From the NCBI GenBank assembly GCA_031389045.1, contig JANMSE010000185.1:1-20376 (forward strand): a DNA stretch of 20,376 nucleotides, read 5' to 3'. A program made the translations under genes and the position numbers. This document shows, piece by piece, positions 1-5,798 of the stretch. This DNA comes from JABFSC01 sp031389045. Its GTDB lineage: Bacteria; Desulfobacterota; Binatia; Bin18. Numbering within the stretch: position 1 is the first letter of the stretch; every line of letters starts with the position of its first letter. The notes under the pieces were generated by a model. It was not told where the DNA came from. It searched no databases and saw only the letters and a program-made list of their open reading frames with translations.

Positions 1-93
1 CTCCAGCAGTTCGCTGAGCCCCGTCGCCGTGGTGGCCCCAAATGAAGCCAGTAAGTAATCGGAATACAAATCGGCTATCGCTTGTGCTTTCAT
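1..93 (-). CDS. Transposase, N-terminal fragment cut by the window edge
   Basis: Only the first 31 codons are inside the window. They open at the ATG read from position 93 and run off the left edge without a stop. The peptide begins MKAQAIADLYSDYL and continues with a Ser-Phe-Gly, Thr-Ala-Thr-Gly-Leu-Ser pattern. From memory this is the start of DDE transposases of the IS4/IS701 type; no catalytic residue is visible in so short a piece. The 58 bp between this start and the next gene would have to contain the element's right end, but no inverted repeat can be confirmed without the other end. The family call rests on recalled similarity only. Confidence 0.5.
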   Translation of the reverse strand, partial: MKAQAIADLYSDYLLASFGATTATGLSELLE

Positions 94-151
94 ACCGGCG
101 ATTCTACACCTTTTTTGCCCCTGGCGCGTAAGGTGAGTTCCTGAGTGAGGG

Positions 152-1159
152 TTAGCCACTCAGTGTTTTGAGATGCTGAAATTGCGGAATGACTTGAAAG
201 TCTTTTTGATACGCATCAAGGCGTTCTCCGACTTGCTCAATTCGCTCCCATTCTGTGTTGCCCAAGAATTGAGATGCATGTTGAAGATACGGAATCTTTC
301 TCGGATCAATGTGCATAAGTCTTGCAGCCGTAGCATCAACTGCTACCGGGTCATTCCCAAAAATTAATACGCCTGCCAGCTTTGGAGTACCTTGGATCGG
401 ACCATCTCCTTCCATTCCAAGGATACCATCAACAATAGCGAACTGGGGAATTGGAAGGGTGCTGTTGATATCAACAATACTGTTGTCAATTCCTGCCATG
501 TGCAAGATGTTTTTGGGCCACCCGTAAATTGCGCCAGGCATCACCCCAAACATGTTTTTCAAACTAAGAGTTACTCCGGCCCAGTGGTGAGTTTTCAGCT
601 TCGGCATTGTTACGAGAAGGTCAGCATTCAGAACGGTCTCTGGAAGCATGAACCGAGGAAAACCAGTAAACGTACTTGCTGCCTTAATGGCTCGAACCTC
701 ATCGTAATCAAGATCGACATAGCGAGTGTTGAGGTCTTTGAGTGTCGTGTAGAGCCCCGAAGCGGTAAGGAGATATTCAGTATCTCTACGAAGACCAGAG
801 CTTTCCGCTACGATGACTTCCCGTGCTCCCATCCTCCGAAACACTGAAATGGTGGCGGCTATGACAGAAGGATGCGTGTTGATCGCCCCAGCCGGGTCGT
901 ATTCTACGAGGTTAGGTTTTAATACCACAGTCTTCCCTTGAACATTTAACTCGAACAGATTGATTCCCTGACGTATGATTTCTTCGAGTGGAAGGTCATA
1001 ACTCTTCGCTGCCAAAATAGCGACCTGTGAACGTTCTTGCTTCCGATAGGCGGTCCCATCCCATTGAGCTTGGGAGGATGGAGGTTTGGAACATCCTTTT
1101 AGGAGCAGGAAAGAGGGAAATGCTACAGAACGAAGTAGGAATTTTCGCCGGTTCAACAT
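152..1159 (-). CDS. DUF362-domain lipoprotein with Tat-type signal
   Basis: The 335-aa protein begins with a twin-arginine motif (N-R-R-K-F-L), a hydrophobic stretch, and a lipobox-like L-K-G-C at about residues 20-23. It is therefore probably exported folded by Tat and lipid-anchored; Lys at -2 of the lipobox is unusual. The rest is a DUF362 domain: V-V-L-K-P-N-L-V near residue 80, M-P-K-L-K-T-H followed by S-L-K-N-M-F-G near 185-205, V-D-G-I-L-G-M-E-G near 245 and G-N-D-P-V-A-V-D-A-T near 270. DUF362 has no settled enzymatic role; some members are fused to ferredoxin domains, but no cysteine-rich Fe-S module is seen here. It lies 6 bp downstream of the repeat-protein gene on the same strand, so the two are probably co-transcribed. 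No clear Shine-Dalgarno precedes the ATG, which fits coupling to the upstream gene. Confidence 0.85.
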   Translation of the reverse strand: MLNRRKFLLRSVAFPSFLLLKGCSKPPSSQAQWDGTAYRKQERSQVAILAAKSYDLPLEEIIRQGINLFELNVQGKTVVLKPNLVEYDPAGAINTHPSVIAATISVFRRMGAREVIVAESSGLRRDTEYLLTASGLYTTLKDLNTRYVDLDYDEVRAIKAASTFTGFPRFMLPETVLNADLLVTMPKLKTHHWAGVTLSLKNMFGVMPGAIYGWPKNILHMAGIDNSIVDINSTLPIPQFAIVDGILGMEGDGPIQGTPKLAGVLIFGNDPVAVDATAARLMHIDPRKIPYLQHASQFLGNTEWERIEQVGERLDAYQKDFQVIPQFQHLKTLSG

Positions 1160-1165
1160 AAGTTG

Positions 1166-2071
1166 CTACACTCGCAGTATAGAATTCGCATCTTGAGAAG
1201 AAGCAAGTAAGGCCAGAGCAAAGGTTTTTGTCTCGCCTAAAAACTCGGTCTTCTCATACGCGTTGGTGAGATGTCCTTGCCATTGTGAAACTTCCTGTCC
1301 GTACAAGGCAAAACATAAGATGGCCCAGCTCAGAGTCAGGCCCGATTGTACATGCGCCAGCATATCATGTAGGGCGTGTAAACTCTGTTTATTCGCGTCT
1401 GCGGTGTGATGATCTTGCAGTGCAATGAGCGCAAGCGCTGTCGTGTCAGGATAAGGGTATAGTTCTTTATCGAGCACTCCTGAACCGCAGCAATTCCAGC
1501 CTCCACTGTGACACATCCGATCATAGATGAGTAGCTCTCCTTGGTGGATCCTGTCTTCCAAGCGTTGGATCTGTAGTCGAGGGCGAAGTTTTTTGAGAGC
1601 AAGGAGAGCGTAGGCGGTAGGCTCTACGAAACTAAAGGCCCCTGGAGTCCAAGACCACCCTTCTAAGTTTGGATTCAGTCGGATTGGCATTTTTTGCGGT
1701 GCCCAACGGTGCCAGAGCGAAGCAAGCCAGCCTAGCTGCCACCCTCGTTGTTCAAGTAACCACGTTGCCCCACGCAGCGCTCTTTGTTCATGAGAGGCAA
1801 GAGCAGTCAGAGTAAAAATAACAAGTCCGGTTGTCCAAGAGCCGTTTGCTACTGAAGCGATAAAGGGCCAACTTCCGTCAGCAAGTTGGTGTTTTGCGAG
1901 AAAGGAGAGCCCTCGATCTATACTTTGATTGAGTGTTGGGTCATTGGCAGAATGTAGTCCCAAGAGGGCATGTGCTGTTGCCTCGGTGTTACTTCGCCTC
2001 TTTTCACGTGCACCCCAGCCACCGTCTGGATTTTGCACTCCTAACAGAAACTGTAAAGCAATTTCTCGCAT
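1166..2071 (-). CDS. Prenyltransferase/squalene-cyclase-like repeat protein
   Basis: This 301-aa protein has repeated QW-type motifs of the terpene-cyclase/prenyltransferase alpha-alpha toroid. Examples are Q-N-P-D-G-G-W-G near residue 13, H-Q-L-A-D-G-S-W near 60, a W-S-W-T-P-G segment near 140 and S-G-G-W-N-C-C-G near 190. Each is followed by a helix of the T-A-x-A-L-L-A-L type. It is about half the length of squalene-hopene cyclase and shows no D-x-D-D acid motif, so it should not be called a cyclase; a binding or scaffold role is possible. The ATG has AAAGG about 6 nt upstream. No signal peptide is evident, so a cytoplasmic location is likely, unlike its exported DUF362 partner. The function of the pair is unknown. 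Confidence 0.75.
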   Translation of the reverse strand: MREIALQFLLGVQNPDGGWGAREKRRSNTEATAHALLGLHSANDPTLNQSIDRGLSFLAKHQLADGSWPFIASVANGSWTTGLVIFTLTALASHEQRALRGATWLLEQRGWQLGWLASLWHRWAPQKMPIRLNPNLEGWSWTPGAFSFVEPTAYALLALKKLRPRLQIQRLEDRIHQGELLIYDRMCHSGGWNCCGSGVLDKELYPYPDTTALALIALQDHHTADANKQSLHALHDMLAHVQSGLTLSWAILCFALYGQEVSQWQGHLTNAYEKTEFLGETKTFALALLASSQDANSILRV

Positions 2072-2139
2072 AGTTGCCTTTGAACATTTTCCTGGTTATG
2101 GGGCTTCCATTTGCCCGAGAGTACTTGAATTTCTGCAAA

Positions 2140-2181
2140 AAGAAAACGGGAGTGTCCGCTTGTGGACACTCCCGTTTTCTT
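2140..2181 (-). terminator. Strong hairpin terminator after pilA, probably bidirectional
   Basis: A perfect 18-bp inverted repeat (2140-2157 with 2164-2181) surrounds a 6-nt loop. The stem base is A/T-rich on both sides, so each strand reads GC stem then T-rich tail; on the minus strand the tail is TTTTCTTTTTG. It lies 35 bp past the pilA stop and separates pilA from the repeat-protein/DUF362 pair. Confidence 0.85.
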
Positions 2182-2216
2182 AAAACTTGAACGGAGGTTG
2201 AGTGAAGGACTATGCC

Positions 2217-2588
2217 TTACGTCCAGGAATACTGAGGGGTGGCGAGCGGGGCAAAAGTGAAAATATCGCCCAGCGCATTATCTCCGTTTTGATCGCAATT
2301 GGGATGAGTTCCGGTTACAGAAGTGATGTTCGTCGCAGTAACGGTAGGGGCGACAGTGACACCCTGACTTGGGGTAATAGGGACAAACCCGACATAGGTC
2401 TGGGCCGTAGTGTAATGTGCTTCGAGAGCGGTGACCGTATTTTTCACGTCCGACTCCGCTCGGCTACAAAATGCCCTGGCGCGGTACGCAGAGAACTGCG
2501 GGATAGCGATTGCAGCTAAGATACCGATGATGGCAACTACGACTAGCAGTTCGATCAGTGTAAAACCTTTTTGGCTCTTCAGGACCAT
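2217..2588 (-). CDS. pilA: Type IV major pilin (class III signal prepilin)
   Basis: The 123-aa prepilin starts MVLKSQKG, is cleaved after Gly8, and the mature chain begins FTLIELLVVVAI, with Glu5 in place. PilD would cleave and N-methylate it before assembly into the pilus. The start is supported by an excellent Shine-Dalgarno (AGAGGAGGT, 7 nt spacing). The mature chain is 115 aa. Its first 57 residues resemble the Geobacter PilA N-domain, and the remainder is a Thr/Val/Pro-rich tail. There are two cysteines (prepilin residues 41 and 98), not the usual close C-terminal pair. A sigma-54 promoter lies about 160 bp upstream, and a hairpin terminator follows. The other pilus genes here are pilC and the fused regulator; pilB, pilT and pilD are not in the window. 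Confidence 0.9.
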   Translation of the reverse strand: MVLKSQKGFTLIELLVVVAIIGILAAIAIPQFSAYRARAFCSRAESDVKNTVTALEAHYTTAQTYVGFVPITPSQGVTVAPTVTATNITSVTGTHPNCDQNGDNALGDIFTFAPLATPQYSWT

Positions 2589-2745
2589 GATAAATACCTC
2601 CTCTGGTAATTATGATTGTCGTTACAATGTTTAGTTCCGAGTTACGAATCCACCATTTACTCTTGCCGTCTCTGTACTCTTCTTTAGGTAAGGAAGATTT
2701 TCTTCTTTGCTTTTCCTTTCTTCCATTTCCTGATTGTTTGTTAGA

Positions 2746-2760
2746 GCAACCGCCGTGCCA
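2746..2760 (-). promoter_or_regulatory. Sigma-54 (-24/-12) promoter of pilA
   Basis: Read on the minus strand this is TGGCAC, five bases (GGCGG), then TTGC. It matches the RpoN consensus TGGCAC-N5-TTGC exactly, including the invariant GG and GC dinucleotides. Transcription would start about 12 bp further on, near 2734, giving a leader of roughly 145 nt before pilA. The nearby gene at 3753-5765 encodes a sigma-54 activator of PilR type, and pilA is a known RpoN/PilR target in Pseudomonas, Myxococcus and Geobacter. Confidence 0.85.
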
Positions 2761-2897
2761 GGTACAAAGAAAATGGAGAATCAAAGTACCAATGTTTGGA
2801 ATCGTAGGATTTTCAGTGACTTAACCATTTTTATAAAAAACGTTTCGGATCAAATAAAGGCATAAGAACTGGGGAAATGACGTATTATGTCGTTGGT

Positions 2898-2913
2898 CGT
2901 TAAAATTTTAACG
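2898..2913. promoter_or_regulatory. 16-bp perfect palindrome, candidate enhancer site for the pilA activator
   Basis: CGTTAAAATTTTAACG is a perfect palindrome centred about 170 bp upstream of the predicted pilA start site. Dimeric Fis-type activators bind palindromes at roughly -100 to -200 from sigma-54 promoters, so position and symmetry suit an upstream activating sequence. Function is inferred. The rest of 2589-3202 holds the pilA leader, the promoter and the repeats listed separately; no further gene is seen there. Confidence 0.4.
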
Positions 2914-3043
2914 GCAATGGTATGAGGTCAGAGTCTGTCGTTGTGAGATATTCAAAGCGTGGGGTGCTCAGCGTGGTGAGAGGAACAAGAGGAGCAAAAC
3001 TGTCCGTCCTGCCCGCATCGCATAGATGGGCAGCCATATCTGT

Positions 3044-3134
3044 ATGCGCCTGGATTCCAGCCTTCGCTGGAATGACGAAGAATCCACACCTGTCATTTCG
3101 GGAGAGAACCGCGAGGCCCGGAATCCAGGCGCAT
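3044..3134. repeat. Palindromic dispersed repeat with 15-bp arms
   Basis: The outer arms, 3044-3058 (ATGCGCCTGGATTCC) and 3120-3134, are perfect inverted copies. A second hairpin of 8 bp with a 4-nt loop (3054-3073) is nested in the left arm. The core reads like the widespread GGATTCC...GGAATGACG intergenic repeat class, as recalled. It has no coding capacity and lies upstream of the candidate pilA enhancer. Confidence 0.65.
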
Positions 3135-3188
3135 GGTCGGGTGCGCTTTGCGTACCAACAAATCCGATGGACAAGTGCACCCTACGAC
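3135..3188. repeat. Second degenerate inverted repeat
   Basis: Directly beside the previous repeat, GGTGCGCTTTGCGTACC and a GTGCACCCTACGAC end form an imperfect stem; the perfect part is GGGTGC at 3139-3144 with GCACCC at 3177-3182. From memory it resembles the common 'GGGTGCG...GCACCCTACG' intergenic repeat. It ends 14 bp before the stop codon of the 29-aa gene. Confidence 0.4.
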
Positions 3189-3202
3189 TATGTATAGGTC
3201 TG

Positions 3203-3292
3203 TTACCGGCGAGTATCGCTAGTGGCTTCGTATACAACGACGGCCAAACTAATGACGAGCACCGCTAGTGCTGCTACAACAATCCACGCCAT
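3203..3292 (-). CDS. 29-aa single-pass membrane microprotein
   Basis: This short frame encodes Met-Ala-Trp followed by about 18 consecutive hydrophobic residues (roughly 4-20), then a polar tail Y-E-A-T-S-D-T-R-R and TAA. One transmembrane helix with a short charged C-terminus is predicted. Its ATG overlaps the stop codon of the upstream 75-aa membrane protein by one base (TAATG), the classic arrangement for translational coupling, and this is the main support for it being real. I recall similar tiny proteins next to similar 75-aa neighbours in other genomes, but cannot verify that here. No function is known; stabilising or modulating a membrane complex would be a guess. Confidence 0.6.
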   Translation of the reverse strand: MAWIVVAALAVLVISLAVVVYEATSDTRR

Positions 3293-3519
3293 TATAGATC
3301 CCTCAACTGCCTCATGCGACGAAAAGCTGTCCGATTAACCCACACTATGCCAAAGCCAAGAGCAATGACTGTAACAAAGGCTCCTACCACTATGAGTGTT
3401 TGGGCAGTGGTGTAGTTTTGAGCCAGCCATCCAATAAGTGACACTTCAATAGCGATCAGGGCTGCGAAAACCAGCTTGAGCCACCAGACTTCTTCCTTAA
3501 TCTGGTCTGCCTCAGACAT
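3292..3519 (-). CDS. Small two-helix membrane protein, function unknown
   Basis: The 75-aa protein has a polar N-terminus (MSEADQIKEEV). Two hydrophobic segments follow, at about residues 13-32 and 40-60, joined by a short loop N-Y-T-T-A-Q. The tail is strongly basic (N-R-T-A-F-R-R-M-R-Q-L-R). By the positive-inside rule the basic tail should be cytoplasmic, giving both ends inside. No Shine-Dalgarno is obvious before the ATG. It is followed with a one-base overlap by the 29-aa membrane protein, so the two are expected to be made together. It lies between the sigma-54 regulator and pilA but has no recognised pilus domain. The 122-bp repeat element separates it from the regulator gene. Confidence 0.7.
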   Translation of the reverse strand: MSEADQIKEEVWWLKLVFAALIAIEVSLIGWLAQNYTTAQTLIVVGAFVTVIALGFGIVWVNRTAFRRMRQLRDL

Positions 3520-3614
3520 GGGTAGAGATTAGCAAACCTAACACAGGTTTCAATAGAAGCCTGGGAGCTTGAAACGGAGATTGTTTCGTCGTTTGCGGTC
3601 TCGCCCCCAGAGGG

Positions 3615-3736
3615 CAATGGCATTAAGTTAAGGGGGTGACTGTCATTGCGAGGAGTCGGACGACGAAGCAATCTCCAACAAAACAAAGATTGCTTCGCTG
3701 CTCGCAATGACACGGTTGCTTAACTTAATGCCATTG
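3615..3736. mobile_element. MITE-like element with 18-bp terminal inverted repeats and ~10-bp target duplication
   Basis: The ends CAATGGCATTAAGTTAAG (3615-3632) and its exact reverse complement (3719-3736) bound 122 bp with no coding capacity. Both ends directly abut near-identical 10-bp flanks, CCCCAGAGGG (3605-3614) and TCCCAGAGGG (3737-3746), which looks like a target-site duplication. Inside are two more inverted repeats: TGTCATTGCGAG (3641-3652) with 3701-3712, and CGAAGCAATCT (3664-3674) with 3688-3698. As recalled, the termini resemble those of IS4-family elements (xAATGCC...AGTTAAG), which make duplications of about 10 bp. The right flank ends 6 bp before the regulator's stop codon. 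Confidence 0.75.
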
Positions 3737-3752
3737 TCCCAGAGGGAAGGTA

Positions 3753-5765
3753 TCAGGAGAGATGGTATTTCTGTAAACGATGTCGGAGGGAGCGGTAATT
3801 GATACCGAGGAACTCAGCAGCCTTCTTTTGGATGCCACCGGATTTTTCCAAAGCAGCTTGCAAGATGCTTTGTTCGTATTCTTCTAACTCCGCATCCAGA
3901 CTTACCCCCTTGTCGAAGAAGTCAGACTGATGGCCGTTGCCGTTTTGCGCCACTCTTGTCGAAACAATAGCCCTAATGCCGTTTTGCGAGTGGTTTTGGA
4001 GCGAAGCGGGGAAGTCTTCGCAGTGAATCGTTTCATCTTCCGCCATCGTCACGGCGTGCTGAATGAGATTCTCCAACTCCCGGATATTACCTGGATAGGC
4101 ATGTTCAAGCAGCGTCTTCATTGCTTGCGGGGACACATGTTTCACGGTTTTTCCATTGGCAGCCGAGAACTGGGTGAGGAAGTGATGGATCAGCAATGGT
4201 AGATCACCAGTCCGCTCTCTCAGTGGTGGCAAAGGGATGGTGATGACATTGAGACGATAGAATAAGTCTTCACGAAATCGTCCGGCCGCGATCTCAGCTT
4301 CGAGATTGCGATTGGTGGCCGCAACTACACGGACATCGACGTGAATGCCCTTGTTGCTGCCGACAGGAGTCACTTCTCTTTCTTGCAAGACACGGAGGAG
4401 TTTGACTTGGAGCGCGAGTGGAAGTTCGCCAATTTCGTCGAGAAAAATCGTGCCACCCTCGGCTTCGCGAAACAGTCCGGGCCGATTATTGATCGCGCCA
4501 GTGAACGCGCCTTTGACGTGACCAAAGAGTTCGCTTTCGATTAACGATTCAGGGATGGCACCACAATTCACTGGGACGAAGGGCCGACCAGCACGAGGCC
4601 CTTTGTCATGAATCGCGCAGGCGACGAGTTCTTTTCCTGTCCCGCTCTCGCCACTAATCAAGATCGTGCTGGTACTGTCAGCAACTTTTGCGACGAGTTG
4701 GTACACCTTATTCATTGCCTCGCTACGTCCAATGAGTCCGGCAAAGTTTTCTACTGCTTCTTCGTGGAAAGTTCCAAGTCGCTCAAGTTCTTGGGTCTCT
4801 TTGAGTCCACGCTCAAGGGCTTTGACCCCGGTGATGTCTTGCGCGCTATACACCGTCCCAATCTGGTTCCCGTAGGTGTCCGCCAGGGGAGATTGTGTGA
4901 GTCGCAGCACCCGCTCAGAGGTGTCCCCGTCGTTTCTGAATGCGAATTCAACCGGTCCATTGGTCAGTGATTGGTTCGATAACTGGGGAAAAAGGTCGTG
5001 AAGCGCTTTGCCGGTGAATCCATTCGAGCGGATACCCAGGATCTCCGCCATAGGAAGATTTGCATACTCAATCACGTCATTGCGGTCTGTAATGAGAAGC
5101 CCACTTTCGAGATTCTGTACAACACCCTGGTAGAGAGAAGCGAGATGGCCGAACGCCAGATTACGCTCCGCAAGCAGCGTCTCCACCTGAAAGAGGCGTT
5201 GCGTGAGATAGCTCCCCAGGAACGCAATAGCATAAAACGACAGCAAATTGGCGGCGAGGCGGATTGCGAGATCAAGACCTGGTGCTGGACTGGCGAACAA
5301 GAACGAGGGAGAGCCGTAGCCTGAATAGGGCAGCACTCCATAGTACAGCAAATCGACGGCTCCACCGTAGCTCAGAGTAGCCAGGGATGCCGCAACGAGT
5401 GCACCACGACGGAAAAGGAGGAATGCGGCGTTGAGAATGGCGAAGTGATAAAGAAAAAGAAAAGGACTCTCAATACCACTAGTCAGAATGATTGTCCCGG
5501 TAATGAAGAGGATGTCGAAGACCACTTGCGTGTACGAAAACACGGCAAGGTTCCGGACTCGGGTGAGCAATAATCCCGAAACGAGAGAGACGAAATAGGT
5601 AAAACCGATGGTTCCGAAGAGCAGCTTCTCTGGTGAAGAACGAACACCCGCATGGGAGTACGAGAGGAAAACGACACCAAGCAGGCATGACGTGATTCCT
5701 AACCGCAGCAGAAGAAACCACGTCAAGCGTCGGCGTAGGGCGATTTGGGAATCATTCATGTTCAT
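3753..5765 (-). CDS. Membrane-bound sigma-54 activator: PilS-like sensor fused to PilR-like output
   Basis: The 670-aa protein has an N-terminal membrane domain with about six hydrophobic segments between residues 15 and 190, like the PilS sensor. A linker helix and a PAS domain follow at about 210-315. The AAA+ domain starts near 343: Walker A G-E-S-G-T-G-K-E (372-379), the sigma-54-contacting G-A-F-T-G-A (419-424), Walker B around 438-444 and F-R-E-D-L-F-Y-R-L (497-505). A Fis-type HTH lies at about 630-667. Between PAS and AAA+ there is no H-box (H-E-x-R-N-P), no kinase ATPase domain and no receiver. It should contact RNAP-sigma-54 from the membrane and activate pilA. It begins 31 bp after the pilC stop, the usual pilS-pilR position. 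MNMND gives two possible start codons and neither has a good Shine-Dalgarno. Confidence 0.88.
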   Translation of the reverse strand: MNMNDSQIALRRRLTWFLLLRLGITSCLLGVVFLSYSHAGVRSSPEKLLFGTIGFTYFVSLVSGLLLTRVRNLAVFSYTQVVFDILFITGTIILTSGIESPFLFLYHFAILNAAFLLFRRGALVAASLATLSYGGAVDLLYYGVLPYSGYGSPSFLFASPAPGLDLAIRLAANLLSFYAIAFLGSYLTQRLFQVETLLAERNLAFGHLASLYQGVVQNLESGLLITDRNDVIEYANLPMAEILGIRSNGFTGKALHDLFPQLSNQSLTNGPVEFAFRNDGDTSERVLRLTQSPLADTYGNQIGTVYSAQDITGVKALERGLKETQELERLGTFHEEAVENFAGLIGRSEAMNKVYQLVAKVADSTSTILISGESGTGKELVACAIHDKGPRAGRPFVPVNCGAIPESLIESELFGHVKGAFTGAINNRPGLFREAEGGTIFLDEIGELPLALQVKLLRVLQEREVTPVGSNKGIHVDVRVVAATNRNLEAEIAAGRFREDLFYRLNVITIPLPPLRERTGDLPLLIHHFLTQFSAANGKTVKHVSPQAMKTLLEHAYPGNIRELENLIQHAVTMAEDETIHCEDFPASLQNHSQNGIRAIVSTRVAQNGNGHQSDFFDKGVSLDAELEEYEQSILQAALEKSGGIQKKAAEFLGINYRSLRHRLQKYHLS

Positions 5766-5772
5766 GCTTCTG

Positions 5773-5798
5773 TAGAGACGTAGAATTCTACGTCTCTA
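5773..5798. repeat. 26-bp perfect palindrome overlapping the pilC stop codon
   Basis: The sequence runs TAGAGACGTAGAA and then its exact reverse complement, with an EcoRI-like GAATTC centre. It fills nearly all of the gap between pilC and the regulator, and its outermost three bases form the TAG stop of pilC. In RNA it would fold into a loop-poor hairpin just before the regulator start, without a following T-run. From memory it belongs to a widely dispersed class of GTAGAGACG...CGTCTCTAC palindromes. Confidence 0.75.

Noticed and set aside
141..163. 7-bp inverted repeat (CTGAGTG/CACTCAG) around the DUF362 stop codon
   Set aside because: It is not followed by a T-run on the minus strand, so it is not convincing as a terminator.
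392..847. Long plus-strand ORF (151 codons) across the DUF362 gene
   Set aside because: It is antisense to a gene with clear domain motifs and itself shows no recognisable motif.
2631..2726. 31-codon minus-strand ORF in the pilA leader (MEERKSKEEN...)
   Set aside because: It lies inside the leader and is lysine/glutamate-rich, but its AGGA is only 2 nt from the ATG and nothing else supports it. A leader peptide is possible but unproven.
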